Assembly (NCBI RefSeq): GCF_008974245.1
Contig: NZ_BBZI01000008.1
Span: 611,516 to 675,515, forward strand
Direction: 5' to 3'
Source: Streptomyces abyssomicinicus
GTDB lineage: Bacteria; Actinomycetota; Actinomycetes; Streptomycetales; Streptomycetaceae
DNA length: 64,000 nucleotides
Of the stretch, positions 7,602 to 15,779 are shown one piece after another; the stretch's first letter is position 1; each line of letters opens with the position of its first letter. The notes below the pieces were generated by a model. It was not told where the DNA came from. It ran no database searches and saw only the letters and a list, made by a program, of their open reading frames with translations. The translations under genes were made by a program, and so were the position numbers.

Positions 7602-9452
7602 TCACACCTCCTGGGCGGCGGCGTCCCTGGCCTGGGACAGGGTGTCGAGTTCACGGAGCACGGGCAGGGAGAGCGCGAAGGCGGTGGCGGGTTGCTGCTC
7701 GACCAGCTCCCGGGCCCGTTCGAGACGGGCCTCGATGGAGCGCATGGCCCGGCCGCGTCCGCCGTCGTCGGTGGGTGCGGCCTCCAGCTGCTCCTTGCCG
7801 AACAGGTGGGTGGCCTCGCTGAGCAGGTGGCGGGCGAGGTCGGCGAGGTCGGCGCTGCGGATCGGGTCCTGGTGGTAGAGCTGGCGGGCGGCGACCAGGC
7901 ATTCGGTGACGCGCTCGGTGACCGACCAGGAGAGCCGGGAGGGGATCCCCTGGAGCTCCGGGTAGGCGCCCTTGATGTCGTCCCAGAGGCCGGTGCCGTC
8001 GCCGTCCTCGATCCGGCGGGCCCACAGGTGCTCGAAGATCTGCTCGGCGAGCCGCAGCAGCCGGTCCTGGCTGGTGAGGTTGCGGGAGAGCTCGGCGAGC
8101 TGGATGGTCCGCTTGAGGAGGTGGGCGGAGAAGTCGGTCATCCGCCACAGCAGCGGCGGCTGTCCGTTCTTGCCCGCCCCGGAGAGCGGCAGGGTGGCGC
8201 CGGGGCTGTGCAGGTGGACGTAGGGGTCGTCGAAGGTGAGCCGGCTGGTGACGCGGCCGCGTTCGGCGAGCCGCTCCATGATGGCGACGGTGCGGGTGAG
8301 GTCGTCGTCGGTGGCGCGGCGGCGTACCAGGTCGTGCACGAGGATGGCGGCGACGGTGAGCGAGTAGTACTCGGACTCCAGCTGGAGGCCGGTGGTGCGC
8401 CAGGGCAGGTCCTCCAGGGGCCAGCGGGCCTCACCGAAGCGGGCGATGCGGGACCAGTACTGCTGGCTGATCTCCCACCGCAGGCGCAGCGCCTCGGCGA
8501 GCTTCTGCTGGTCGGAGTCGAGCAGGCCCAGGGTGAGGGTGCGCTCGGAGAAGAGGTCCTGGATACCGTCGAGGGCGATGACGGTGAAGTACACGTAGGG
8601 CAGGTTGTCGGCGACGCCGGGCGGCTGGCTGACCGGCGGCTCGGCCAGGTCGGTGATCTCGGGGGCGTCGCGGACGATGCTCCAGGCCCAGCCGCACTCG
8701 AAGAGCTGGTTGTCGTCCCGCAGCATCTCCTCGACGTCGATGCCGAGGATGAGGCTCTCGCCGATGGTCGCCCGCAGCGCCTTGAACCGGCGGGAGAACT
8801 GCTGGATCACCGCGCGGTCGGACTGGCGGCCCTGGCCGATCAGCTGGACCAGCCGCTTGCCCTGGTCGGACTCGGGCTCGAAGACGTTGACGCTGAACGA
8901 CCGCAGCAAGCTGACCATGGCGGCGGTCAGCCGGGCGCGGGTAGCCTCTCTGAGGTCCTCCACCGCCTGGCGCACGTCGCTGCGGGCGGTGGTGTCCTCG
9001 TAGACCTTGAGGAAGCCGAGCGCGGCGAGGCAGAGCGTGATGGACATGGAGTACGAGTCCACGACGCCCCACTGCCGCTGTTCGGGGGTGACCTGGTCCT
9101 CGGACCTCCGGGGCCGGAAGTAGTGCCCGCCGGCGAAGGTGGGCTCCCCGTCGGGCCCGGTGTGCTTCTGCATGAACTCGCTGAGCACGGTCACGATGTT
9201 GGCCGGAATCTCCAGCCGGGTGCCGACCTGTTCCAGCGCCCGCAGGACGTCCCGTTCGGTGGTGTCGGGCTGGTCGAGGCGGAAGGCGGGGATCTCCGTC
9301 GCGGGATAGAGCAGGCACAGCAGCCGCTCGGCGTCCGCGACGGAGCTGACTCCGCCGAGCTCCCCCCAGGTGAACTTGCCCCCGTCCTGGAAGGAGTGCC
9401 GGCCGATGGCCCGCCAGATGTCCAGCAGGTGCTGGCGCGGTTTGATCTGCAT
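7602..9452 (-). CDS. SCO2524 family protein
   Basis: 616 aa, the largest cassette member, with no known domain that I can see. The start is MQIKPRQHLLDIWRAIGRHSF. It is mostly alpha-helical with long amphipathic stretches (LVHDLVRRRATDDDLTRTVAIMERL; LLRLAEQIFEHLWARR), which suggests a repeat-like helical protein-binding scaffold. There is no signal peptide or membrane segment. It is separated by 51 bp from the upstream methyltransferase gene and only 3 bp from the downstream P-loop gene. Function cannot be stated. Confidence 0.88.
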   Translation of the reverse strand: MQIKPRQHLLDIWRAIGRHSFQDGGKFTWGELGGVSSVADAERLLCLLYPATEIPAFRLDQPDTTERDVLRALEQVGTRLEIPANIVTVLSEFMQKHTGPDGEPTFAGGHYFRPRRSEDQVTPEQRQWGVVDSYSMSITLCLAALGFLKVYEDTTARSDVRQAVEDLREATRARLTAAMVSLLRSFSVNVFEPESDQGKRLVQLIGQGRQSDRAVIQQFSRRFKALRATIGESLILGIDVEEMLRDDNQLFECGWAWSIVRDAPEITDLAEPPVSQPPGVADNLPYVYFTVIALDGIQDLFSERTLTLGLLDSDQQKLAEALRLRWEISQQYWSRIARFGEARWPLEDLPWRTTGLQLESEYYSLTVAAILVHDLVRRRATDDDLTRTVAIMERLAERGRVTSRLTFDDPYVHLHSPGATLPLSGAGKNGQPPLLWRMTDFSAHLLKRTIQLAELSRNLTSQDRLLRLAEQIFEHLWARRIEDGDGTGLWDDIKGAYPELQGIPSRLSWSVTERVTECLVAARQLYHQDPIRSADLADLARHLLSEATHLFGKEQLEAAPTDDGGRGRAMRSIEARLERARELVEQQPATAFALSLPVLRELDTLSQARDAAAQEV

Positions 9453-9503
9453 TCCCCGTACCCCTCACAACAGATCAACCGGGCGGCCTCCCGCCCGGCT
9501 CGT

Positions 9504-10256
9504 TCAGTCGGACCTGCGGAAGCCGAGGGCCAGCAGCATGCCCTCGTGGCCGTCGCGCAGGGTGAAGTCCAGCTCGTGGTAGGTGACCTTCTGCGCCAGC
9601 GGGTCCAGCGCCCTGGCGACCTCCGGCTGGTCGACCTTGTACGCCGGGAACTCGTAGGAGCCCACCTCGTAGCCCTCGGACTGGAGCATGAAGGCCGCGG
9701 CGAACGGCGCGCCCGGCTCGAGGACCCCCAGGAAGCGGTCGACCGCCGCCAGGAACTCCTCACGGGAGCTGGACATGGACTCCGCGACGAAGAACATCGC
9801 GCCCACGCCCCAGCGTTCGGCGCTGCCGCCGAGCTCCAGCAGGTCGCCGGGGCGGGGGTCGGCCGCCTTGCCGAACCGCTCGCGCCGCTCGGCGTGCACC
9901 GCCTTGTACTCGGGGTACGCGGCCAGTTCGTCCCAGAAGGCCTCCCAGGCGGTGTCGAAGCCGCCCTCCTCGAGGTCCGCCTGCCTGCGCAGGTAGTCGA
10001 GGTTCTTGGGGCCCTTCTCCAGCAGCGTGATGTCCGAGCACCAGGGCAGCATGCACAGCGCCGGGTAGAGGTTGGCGCCCGCGCCCACGTCGACCCCCTT
10101 CACCGGCCCGTGGAGACCTCCGCCGAAATGGTCGATCAAATGCTTGCCGACCAGGCGGACGATCTGCTTGTCGACGTCAAGTGGGGTGGCATAGTTCCGC
10201 TTCACATAATCATCTGGGCAGAACTGGTCCCATGGTGCTTCAGAATTGAGGGCCAT
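9504..10256 (-). CDS. SCO2525 family SAM-dependent methyltransferase
   Basis: 250 aa, first gene of the cassette. Motif I is GVDVGAGANLYPAL, followed by the acidic ITLLEKGPKNLDYLRR, which fits the class I fold of the NNMT/PNMT/TEMT type acting on small-molecule amines. The substrate is unknown. The ATG before ALNSEAPWDQF is chosen because TATTTT lies 6 nt upstream, which fits a leaderless transcript, and because no Shine-Dalgarno sequence exists. A start 49 codons upstream would add a sequence unlike the family. The first 27 codons have unusually many A/T third bases (12 of 27) compared with the rest of the gene. Confidence 0.88.
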   Translation of the reverse strand: MALNSEAPWDQFCPDDYVKRNYATPLDVDKQIVRLVGKHLIDHFGGGLHGPVKGVDVGAGANLYPALCMLPWCSDITLLEKGPKNLDYLRRQADLEEGGFDTAWEAFWDELAAYPEYKAVHAERRERFGKAADPRPGDLLELGGSAERWGVGAMFFVAESMSSSREEFLAAVDRFLGVLEPGAPFAAAFMLQSEGYEVGSYEFPAYKVDQPEVARALDPLAQKVTYHELDFTLRDGHEGMLLALGFRRSD

Positions 10257-10262
10257 TTCTAG

Positions 10263-10290
10263 AAAATACCAACGCCAGCTGCCCTCCGAA
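10263..10290 (-). promoter_or_regulatory. candidate leaderless promoter of the SCO2525-2521 cassette
   Basis: On the minus strand TTCGGA (10285-10290) is followed after 16 bp by TATTTT (10263-10268), then six bases and the methyltransferase ATG. The -10 to ATG distance predicts transcription starting at or very near the start codon. The stretch is AT-rich for this genome. Confidence 0.45.
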
Positions 10291-10456
10291 CCCCCAACGC
10301 CAGGCCAACATAGCAAAGTCGGCCCCAGTCCACGCACCGTGGCCCCTCCATCAACACGCTTGCATGGAACGGGACTTGATGGGAAGGCTTTCCACACCCC
10401 CACCGGCTCCGGCCGGCCGCCCGCGCACTGGATTCACTCGAAGGTGGTGCGCCCGC

Positions 10457-10975
10457 ATGACCGCTTACACGGAGGCCCTTCCCTCCGCCCCGCCGGAGCT
10501 GGTCCTCCGACGCGCGGAGGAATCGGATCTTCCCGAACTGCGCCGTCTGGACCATGAGATCTTCGGCCAGTTCGCCTACCCGCCCTTTCTCCTCCGCCAG
10601 CTCTTCGATCTCTACCAGCGGCACTTCCTGGTGCTGGACGACGGCTCCGGCCTGCTGCACGGCTATGTGCTGGCCGGGACCGACGCGCTGAGCCAGGACT
10701 GCTGGATCCTGGGCCTCTGCGTCACCCGGGACCGCCGGGGGCGCGGGCTGGGCCGGGACCTGATGCGCGAGATCCTGCTGCTGCTGCGCGACGCCGGGAT
10801 CGGCGTCGTCCGGCTGACCGTGGAACCGGCCAACAGCGCGGCCATCCTGCTCTACCGCTCCCTCGACTTCACCTGCGAGGAACCCGACGGCGGGATGCGT
10901 CCGGACTACTTCGGGCCCGGCCAGGACCGTCTGGTGATGCGGCTGGACCTCAGTCCCGCCGGGCCGGCGCGCTGA
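10457..10975 (+). CDS. GNAT family N-acetyltransferase
   Basis: 172 aa, one GNAT domain that transfers an acetyl group from acetyl-CoA to an amine, substrate unknown. The acetyl-CoA pyrophosphate loop is RDRRGRGLGRDLM (Q/RxxGxG/A motif), preceded by ILGLCVTRD as strand beta4. The C-terminal VEPANSAAILLYRSLDF is the usual AN..A..LY..LGF region. The ATG is chosen because AAGGTGG lies 9 nt upstream. The gene is divergent from the methyltransferase cassette, and its last 26 bp overlap the convergent phosphatase gene. Confidence 0.9.
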   Translation: MTAYTEALPSAPPELVLRRAEESDLPELRRLDHEIFGQFAYPPFLLRQLFDLYQRHFLVLDDGSGLLHGYVLAGTDALSQDCWILGLCVTRDRRGRGLGRDLMREILLLLRDAGIGVVRLTVEPANSAAILLYRSLDFTCEEPDGGMRPDYFGPGQDRLVMRLDLSPAGPAR

Positions 10976-11477
10976 ACCGCCGGACGTAGCGCCGCTGCCA
11001 CGGCGTCTCCACCGCGTGCGGGTGGTAGTGGCGGCGGACCCAGGCCACCGCCTCGGCGGGCGCCACCCCGTCGAGGACGGCCAGACAGGCCAGCGCGGTC
11101 CCGGTGCGTCCGCGCCCGCCGCCGCAGGCGACCTCCACCCGGCGGTCCGCGGCCAGTTCCCACACCTCCGCCAGCGCCGACCGGGCCTCCTCCCGGTCGG
11201 CCGGCAGCCGGAAGTCCGGCCACCTCAGCAGCCGGGCCTCCCAGGGCACCTCGGGTGCGCGGCGGGCCTGCAGGTACAGCCCGAACTCCGGCACGGGCCC
11301 CGGCGGCAGCGCGTCCCGCAGCCCCCGTCCCCGGACCAGCCGCCCGGACGGCAGCCGCACCACCCCCGGGCCGTCCCCGGGCCAGCCCTCCTGCCGCTCC
11401 GGCATCTCCCGCATCCCCCGCCGCTCCGGCATCCCCTGTCGCTCCGGTCCGTCCGGTCGTTCCGGCCTCTCCGTCAT
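10950..11477 (-). CDS. protein-tyrosine-phosphatase-like protein
   Basis: 175 aa. Residues 118-124 form CGGGRGR followed by TG, matching the CX5R(S/T)G phosphate loop of cysteine phosphatases; the usual His before the Cys is Ala (VACGG). WPDF at 86-89 matches a WPD loop with the general-acid Asp88. It is thus a small PTP/DSP-like enzyme, probably acting on phosphotyrosine or a phospholipid. The first 35 residues are a degenerate repeat of PER and RxGMPER units, so the true start could be a later Met. The 3' end overlaps the convergent GNAT gene. Confidence 0.8.
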   Translation of the reverse strand: MTERPERPDGPERQGMPERRGMREMPERQEGWPGDGPGVVRLPSGRLVRGRGLRDALPPGPVPEFGLYLQARRAPEVPWEARLLRWPDFRLPADREEARSALAEVWELAADRRVEVACGGGRGRTGTALACLAVLDGVAPAEAVAWVRRHYHPHAVETPWQRRYVRRFSAPARRD

Positions 11478-11510
11478 GCCTTCATCGAACCCGTCCCGCG
11501 CACCCGGGGC

Positions 11511-11535
11511 AACCTGATCGGACGGGAGTGCGGTC
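11511..11535 (+). promoter_or_regulatory. candidate ECF-type promoter of the sigma gene
   Basis: AACCT (11511-11515), 15 bp, CGGTC (11531-11535) resembles the AAC-type -35 and CGTC-type -10 elements used by ECF sigma factors. It lies just before the sigma gene, so autoregulation is possible. The match is short and tentative. Confidence 0.3.
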
Positions 11536-11557
11536 AGGAGGGGTGAGGAGGTCTTCG

Positions 11558-12115
11558 ATGCAGACCGAACTGGAGGACCGGTTCCAGGAGTTCGTCCAGG
11601 CCCGCTGGCCCCGTCTGGTGCGGACCGCGTACCTGCTGACCGGTGACCGGCACCTGGCCGAGGACCTGACGCAGACCGCGCTCGCCAAGGCGTACCGCTC
11701 CTGGCGGCGGGTGCTGCGCGCCGACAGCCCGGAGGCGTACGTCCGGCGGATCCTGGTCAGCTGCAACAGCGACCGGTTCCGCAAACGCCGCGTACCGGAG
11801 GCGCTGACCGCGTCGGTACCCGAGCGGGCGGGCCGGGACGAGGGCGAACGGGTGGACACCCGCGGCACGTTGCTGGCCGCGCTGGCCGCGCTGCCGGCCC
11901 GCCAGCGGGCGGTGATCGTCCTGCGCTACTGGGAGGACCTGTCGGAGAGCGAGACGGCCGCGACGCTGGGCTGCTCGGTGGGCACGGTGAAGAGCCAGGC
12001 CGCCAGGGGCCTGGCGAAACTGCGCGCCGCACCGGGACTGGCCCAGGCGCTGGACGGCACGGCCACGACGACGACCCCGCCCCTGGGGGCGGGACACGGA
12101 GGGGGAGGACGATGA
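11558..12115 (+). CDS. SigE-family RNA polymerase sigma factor (ECF)
   Basis: 185 aa with two regions. Sigma-2 covers about residues 10-80, with LVRTAYLLTGDRHLAEDLTQTALAKAYRSW. Sigma-4 covers about 105-160, with LPARQRAVIVLRYWEDLSESETAATLGCSVGTVKSQAARGLAKLR. This is the layout of the actinobacterial SigE-type ECF family (a family name, not orthology to S. coelicolor SigE). The ATG is chosen for the GAGGAGG ending 6 nt before it. The stop overlaps the start of the next gene (ATGA), so the downstream membrane protein is probably its regulator. A Thr/Gly-rich tail after sigma-4 is typical. Confidence 0.92.
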   Translation: MQTELEDRFQEFVQARWPRLVRTAYLLTGDRHLAEDLTQTALAKAYRSWRRVLRADSPEAYVRRILVSCNSDRFRKRRVPEALTASVPERAGRDEGERVDTRGTLLAALAALPARQRAVIVLRYWEDLSESETAATLGCSVGTVKSQAARGLAKLRAAPGLAQALDGTATTTTPPLGAGHGGGGR

Positions 12116-13092
12116 ACGAGGACGAGACGCGCGGCGGTCACGCGACGGCGCGGGAGGACGCCCTGCGCACGCTGCTGGCCGAGGACGCCGCGGCGCTGAC
12201 CCCGGCCCCGGCGCCCTACGAGAGGATCCGCCGCCGCGGCCGGGCCGCGCGGCGTCGCCGGACGGCCGGACTGGGCGCCGCGCTGGCCGTGCTGGCGGTG
12301 GCGCCCCTGGGTGCGTACGCGCTGACCGCCCCCGCCGCCGCCCCGCTGGACCGGGCGGCTCCCGACACCGCGGTGGCGGGGCCCGGAGCGGCCCCGGAGC
12401 GCCCGGCGGGACCGGCCCGCCCGGCGACCGAGGGGCAGCTGCTCGACGGGATCACCTACGAGCAGGCATCCAGGGGGCTGCGGGAGTGCCTGGCCGGCGA
12501 CCGCCTCTGGAACGACGACCCGGCGAAGGGCCGCCCGGCCCCGGACGGGCAGCGGGCCCCCTCCGGCGCCGTCACCGGGGAGCAGGACCCGCCTCCCGCC
12601 GAGGACTTCCGGCTCCTGCTCGCGATGCGGGCGACCGGGGACTCCAACGCCGCGGGCGACGGCTTCTTCGTCGTCGCCGTGGACGGCCAGGCCCGGCCGG
12701 ACCGGGCCGACCGGCTCATCTGCACGCTCAAGAACGGCCAGGTGCCCGGGGTCAACCGGAGCAGCGGCGACATCGCTCCTCCCGACGCCGGACCCGTGGT
12801 CCCGGACGCCAACGCGGGCCGGCTCCACAGCCAGTCGGTGCTGAACCGGGGGGACTGGCGGCTGCCGTTCCGGTGGGGATCCGTCGGCACGGTGGAGCCC
12901 TCGGTCGCGCGGGTCACCGTCGAGTACGGCGGCGAGGCCGAGGAGGCCGTGCTGGACGGCGGCTGGTTCGTGGCCGCGGGCGAACTCGACCGGCAGGTCA
13001 CCCTGTCACCGCGCGTCAAGGGCTACGACGCCGCGGGGAAGCTGGTCTACGACTCCGACCGGGACCGCTCCTACCAGCGCACCCTGCCGTAG
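12112..13092 (+). CDS. membrane protein, putative anti-sigma partner
   Basis: 326 aa. A basic cytoplasmic N-terminal part of about 55 residues contains the RIRRRGRAARRRR patch. One transmembrane helix follows (GLGAALAVLAVAPLGAYAL, about 57-75), then an extracytoplasmic domain of about 240 aa of unknown fold. There is no ZAS zinc motif. By position (4-bp overlap with the sigma gene) and topology I infer an anti-sigma or signal-sensing partner; this is not shown by homology. A copy of its last codons plus following bases is repeated just after the stop. Confidence 0.75.
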   Translation: MNEDETRGGHATAREDALRTLLAEDAAALTPAPAPYERIRRRGRAARRRRTAGLGAALAVLAVAPLGAYALTAPAAAPLDRAAPDTAVAGPGAAPERPAGPARPATEGQLLDGITYEQASRGLRECLAGDRLWNDDPAKGRPAPDGQRAPSGAVTGEQDPPPAEDFRLLLAMRATGDSNAAGDGFFVVAVDGQARPDRADRLICTLKNGQVPGVNRSSGDIAPPDAGPVVPDANAGRLHSQSVLNRGDWRLPFRWGSVGTVEPSVARVTVEYGGEAEEAVLDGGWFVAAGELDRQVTLSPRVKGYDAAGKLVYDSDRDRSYQRTLP

Positions 13093-13137
13093 CCGCCCGG
13101 GCGCCGCGCGCCCTGCCGTAGCGCCGCCCGGGCGCCG
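13082..13137. repeat. direct repeat at the 3' end of the anti-sigma-like gene
   Basis: Two near-identical copies, 25 bp (13082-13106) and 27 bp (13111-13137), both containing CCCTGCCGTAG and CCGCCCGGGCGCCG and separated by 4 bp. The second copy has two extra bases after TAG. The first copy contains the gene's final codons and stop; the second lies outside the gene. Confidence 0.75.
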
Positions 13138-13143
13138 GGGGCC

Positions 13144-13797
13144 TCAGGACGGTGTGCGGGCGGCGGACTCCAGCAGCCGCGAGACGTCCTCGCCGGGCAG
13201 GGTGAGGGCCGCGCCCACCATGGCGAGCGCCTCGCGCTCGGCGGGGCGGTAGGGGCCGTCCGCGAGGGCGACGCGGGCGGCTTGGAGGAGAATCGATTCA
13301 CGCCCGGCCGGCGCGAGGTGCGGGGCCAGCGGGGCCAGGGTCTCGTGCAGTTCCAGGGCGATCCCGGTCTCGCAGGGCCGGCCCAGGCAGCGCGAGGCGG
13401 ACTCCTCGTCGATCACCCGGACCAGCAGGGCGAGCTGGTCGGCGGTGCAGTCGTCGCTGCCCGCGGCCCGCGCGCCCTCGGCGGCCGCCTCCAGGGCCGT
13501 GCGGGAACCCGTCCCGCCGGCCGCCAGCACCGCCAGGGCCACCGTGTGCACGGCGTCCCGCAGCATGGCGGAGAACCGGGCGGTGGTGGGGTGGTCCAGG
13601 ACCTCGGCGCCGAACCTGCCGCCGCAGGCGGCGCACTCGACGACCGGCCCGGTCTCGCCCCGGTCGAGCAGCGGGACGCCGAGCACGGTGAGACGTACCT
13701 GTCCGCGCATCCGCTGGTAGTTGCGGTCACCGCCGCATCCGGGGCAGAAGAACTCGCCCTCCCCGGCCTCCGTCCAGGTGGTGCGCAGCCCCGTCAT
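13144..13797 (-). CDS. zinc-ribbon plus TerB-like domain protein
   Basis: 217 aa. The N-terminal zinc ribbon has FFCPGCGG and, about 40 residues later, VECAACGG. The C-terminal 130 residues read as a TerB/tellurite-resistance-type helical domain (DDCTADQLALLVRVIDEES; LADGPYRPAEREALAMVGAALTL). The TerB name does not imply tellurite resistance; these domains are thought to act near membranes in stress responses. The ATG before TGLRTTW is chosen as the last Met before the zinc ribbon, though no good Shine-Dalgarno is visible. The upstream in-frame GTG at 13911 lies inside the inverted repeat and would add a basic, disordered tail. Confidence 0.75.
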   Translation of the reverse strand: MTGLRTTWTEAGEGEFFCPGCGGDRNYQRMRGQVRLTVLGVPLLDRGETGPVVECAACGGRFGAEVLDHPTTARFSAMLRDAVHTVALAVLAAGGTGSRTALEAAAEGARAAGSDDCTADQLALLVRVIDEESASRCLGRPCETGIALELHETLAPLAPHLAPAGRESILLQAARVALADGPYRPAEREALAMVGAALTLPGEDVSRLLESAARTPS

Positions 13798-13898
13798 CCG
13801 CGGCCCGCGCCCGGGGCGCCGCCTGCCGTCCCGTCCGCTCCCTGGCAGCACGTCGCACCTCCGTACGGGTAGCCGCGGCCACGTCGCCGCACTCGGCG

Positions 13899-13915
13899 TG
13901 ATGTTAGCCACATCA
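13899..13915. promoter_or_regulatory. inverted repeat, candidate operator
   Basis: TGATGT-TAGCC-ACATCA is a perfect 6-bp inverted repeat with a 5-bp spacer, about 100 bp upstream of the TerB-like gene. On the minus strand it includes TAACAT as a possible -10. The regulator is unknown. Confidence 0.35.
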
Positions 13916-13985
13916 CTGAGGCCCCGTCAGTACCCCGGACGGGACCTTTCCGTGATCATCCGGGGTCAAGTGGCCGGAAATGGCC

Positions 13986-14019
13986 GGGGCCGCACGCCGG
14001 TGTACGACGTGCGGGCCCC
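13986..14019 (-). terminator. leuA terminator hairpin
   Basis: GGGGC-CGCACG pairs with CGTGCG-GGCCCC (one bulged base) around an 11-nt loop, starting about 20 bp after the leuA stop. Long GC stems without a U-run are typical of this genome. Confidence 0.6.
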
Positions 14020-14039
14020 GAAACCGCCGGTGCGGATGA

Positions 14040-15761
14040 TCAGCGGGCCGAGCGGTTGACGGCGGAGACGACCGCCTTCAGCGACGCGCGCGTCGTGTTG
14101 GGGTCGATTCCGATGCCCCACAGGACCTTGTCGCCGACGGCGCACTCGATGTACGAGGCGGCCTGCGCGGAGGCGCCCTCGCTCATCGTGTGCTCCTGGT
14201 AGTCCAGCAGGCGGACGTCGACGCCGATGCCCTGCAGCGCGTCGAAGAAGGCCGAGATCGGACCGTTGCCGGTACCGGTCAGCACCGTCGGCTCGCCGTC
14301 GACCGTGCAGCGCACGGTGAGGGTGTCGACGCCGTCCTGGTCGGTGGTGGACTGGCCGGTCTCGACCTGGATGCGGCCCCACGGGTTCTCGGGGTTCGGC
14401 AGGTACTCGTCCTGGAAGATCTCCCAGATGTTCTTCGGCGTGACCTCGCCGCCGTCGGCGTCGGTCTTGGCCTGGATGATCTTCGAGAACTCGATCTGCA
14501 TCCGGCGCGGCAGGTCCAGCTTGTGGTCGTTCTTCAGGACGTAGGCCACGCCGCCCTTGCCGGACTGGGAGTTGACCCGGATGACGGCCTCGTAGGAGCG
14601 GCCGACGTCCTTGGGGTCGATCGGCAGGTACGGGACCGCCCACTCCAGGTCGTCCACCGTGACGCCCTTGGCCGCGGCGTCGGCCTCCATGGCGTCGAAG
14701 CCCTTCTTGATGGCGTCCTGGTGGGAGCCGGAGAAGGACGTGTAGACCAGGTCGCCCACGTACGGGTGGCGCGGGTGGACCTCCATCTGGTTGCAGTACT
14801 CCCAGGTGCGGCGGATCTCGTCGATGTCCGAGAAGTCGATCTGCGGGTCGACGCCCTGCGAGAACAGGTTCATGCCCAGGGTGACCAGGTCGACGTTGCC
14901 GGTGCGCTCGCCCTGGCCGAACAGGCAGCCCTCGACGCGGTCCGCGCCGGCCATGACCGCCAGTTCGGCGGCGGCGACGGCGGTGCCGCGGTCGTTGTGC
15001 GGGTGCGCGGACAGGCAGACGTACTCACGGCGGGACAGGTTGCGGTGCATCCACTCGAACCGGTCCGCGTGCGTGGACGGCGTCGAACGCTCCACGGTGG
15101 CGGGCAGGTTGAGGATGATCTCGCGGTCCGGCCCGGGCTGCCAGACGTCCATCACGCTCTCGCAGACCTCCAGCGCGAAGTCCAGCTCGGTGTCGGTGAA
15201 GATCTCCGGGCTGTACTGGTAGCCGAACGCGGTCTCGTCGCCCAGCAGCTTGTCGGCGTACTCCATCACCAGGCGGGTGCCGTCGACGGCGATCTGCCTG
15301 ATGTCGTCCCTGGAGCCGCGGAAGACGACCCGGCGGAAGACCGGAGCGGTGGCGTTGTACAGGTGGACCGTGGCCCGGCGGGCGCCCTTCAGGGACTCCA
15401 CGGTGCGCTCGATCAGGTCCTCGCGGGCCTGGGTCAGCACCGAGATGGTGACGTCCTCGGGGATGGCGCCCTCGTCCTCGACGATCGAGCGGACGAAGTC
15501 GAAGTCCGTCTGGCCCGAGGCGGGGAAGCCCACCTCGATCTCCTTGTAGCCCAGCCGGACCAGCAGGTCGAACATGGCGCGCTTGCGCACCGGGGACATC
15601 GGGTCGATCAGGGCCTGGTTGCCGTCGCGCAGGTCGGTGGAGAGCCAGCGGGGGGCGACGGTGACGCGCTGGTCGGGCCAGGTGCGGTCGGGGATGTCGA
15701 CCTGCTCGTAACGGCCGTACTTGCCGATCGGCATCGAGGAGGGCTTCTGGCGGTTCACCAT
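14040..15761 (-). CDS. leuA: 2-isopropylmalate synthase
   Basis: 573 aa, first enzyme of leucine synthesis: acetyl-CoA plus 2-oxoisovalerate to 2-isopropylmalate. The N-terminal HMGL-like TIM barrel has LSTDLRDGNQALIDP and LSAHPHNDRGTAVA as metal and substrate motifs, and the C-terminal regulatory domain ends in LKAVVSAVNR. The start MVNRQKPSSMPIGKYGRYEQ matches the Streptomyces LeuA start and has AAGGAG 11 nt before the ATG. Expression is probably attenuated by leucine: a leader peptide with four consecutive Leu codons lies upstream. The gene is alone on its strand, as leuA often is in Streptomyces, away from leuCD and leuB. Confidence 0.96.
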   Translation of the reverse strand: MVNRQKPSSMPIGKYGRYEQVDIPDRTWPDQRVTVAPRWLSTDLRDGNQALIDPMSPVRKRAMFDLLVRLGYKEIEVGFPASGQTDFDFVRSIVEDEGAIPEDVTISVLTQAREDLIERTVESLKGARRATVHLYNATAPVFRRVVFRGSRDDIRQIAVDGTRLVMEYADKLLGDETAFGYQYSPEIFTDTELDFALEVCESVMDVWQPGPDREIILNLPATVERSTPSTHADRFEWMHRNLSRREYVCLSAHPHNDRGTAVAAAELAVMAGADRVEGCLFGQGERTGNVDLVTLGMNLFSQGVDPQIDFSDIDEIRRTWEYCNQMEVHPRHPYVGDLVYTSFSGSHQDAIKKGFDAMEADAAAKGVTVDDLEWAVPYLPIDPKDVGRSYEAVIRVNSQSGKGGVAYVLKNDHKLDLPRRMQIEFSKIIQAKTDADGGEVTPKNIWEIFQDEYLPNPENPWGRIQVETGQSTTDQDGVDTLTVRCTVDGEPTVLTGTGNGPISAFFDALQGIGVDVRLLDYQEHTMSEGASAQAASYIECAVGDKVLWGIGIDPNTTRASLKAVVSAVNRSAR

Positions 15762-15779
15762 GGCGGTTTCGGCTCCTTG

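Noticed and set aside
6984..10262. 1092-codon open frame on the plus strand over the SCO2523-2525 genes
   Set aside because: Antisense shadow: the minus-strand proteins show clear motifs and operon spacing.
9504..10403. Longer version of the methyltransferase starting at 10403
   Set aside because: The extra 49 residues are not family-like, and they run over the AT-rich leaderless promoter.
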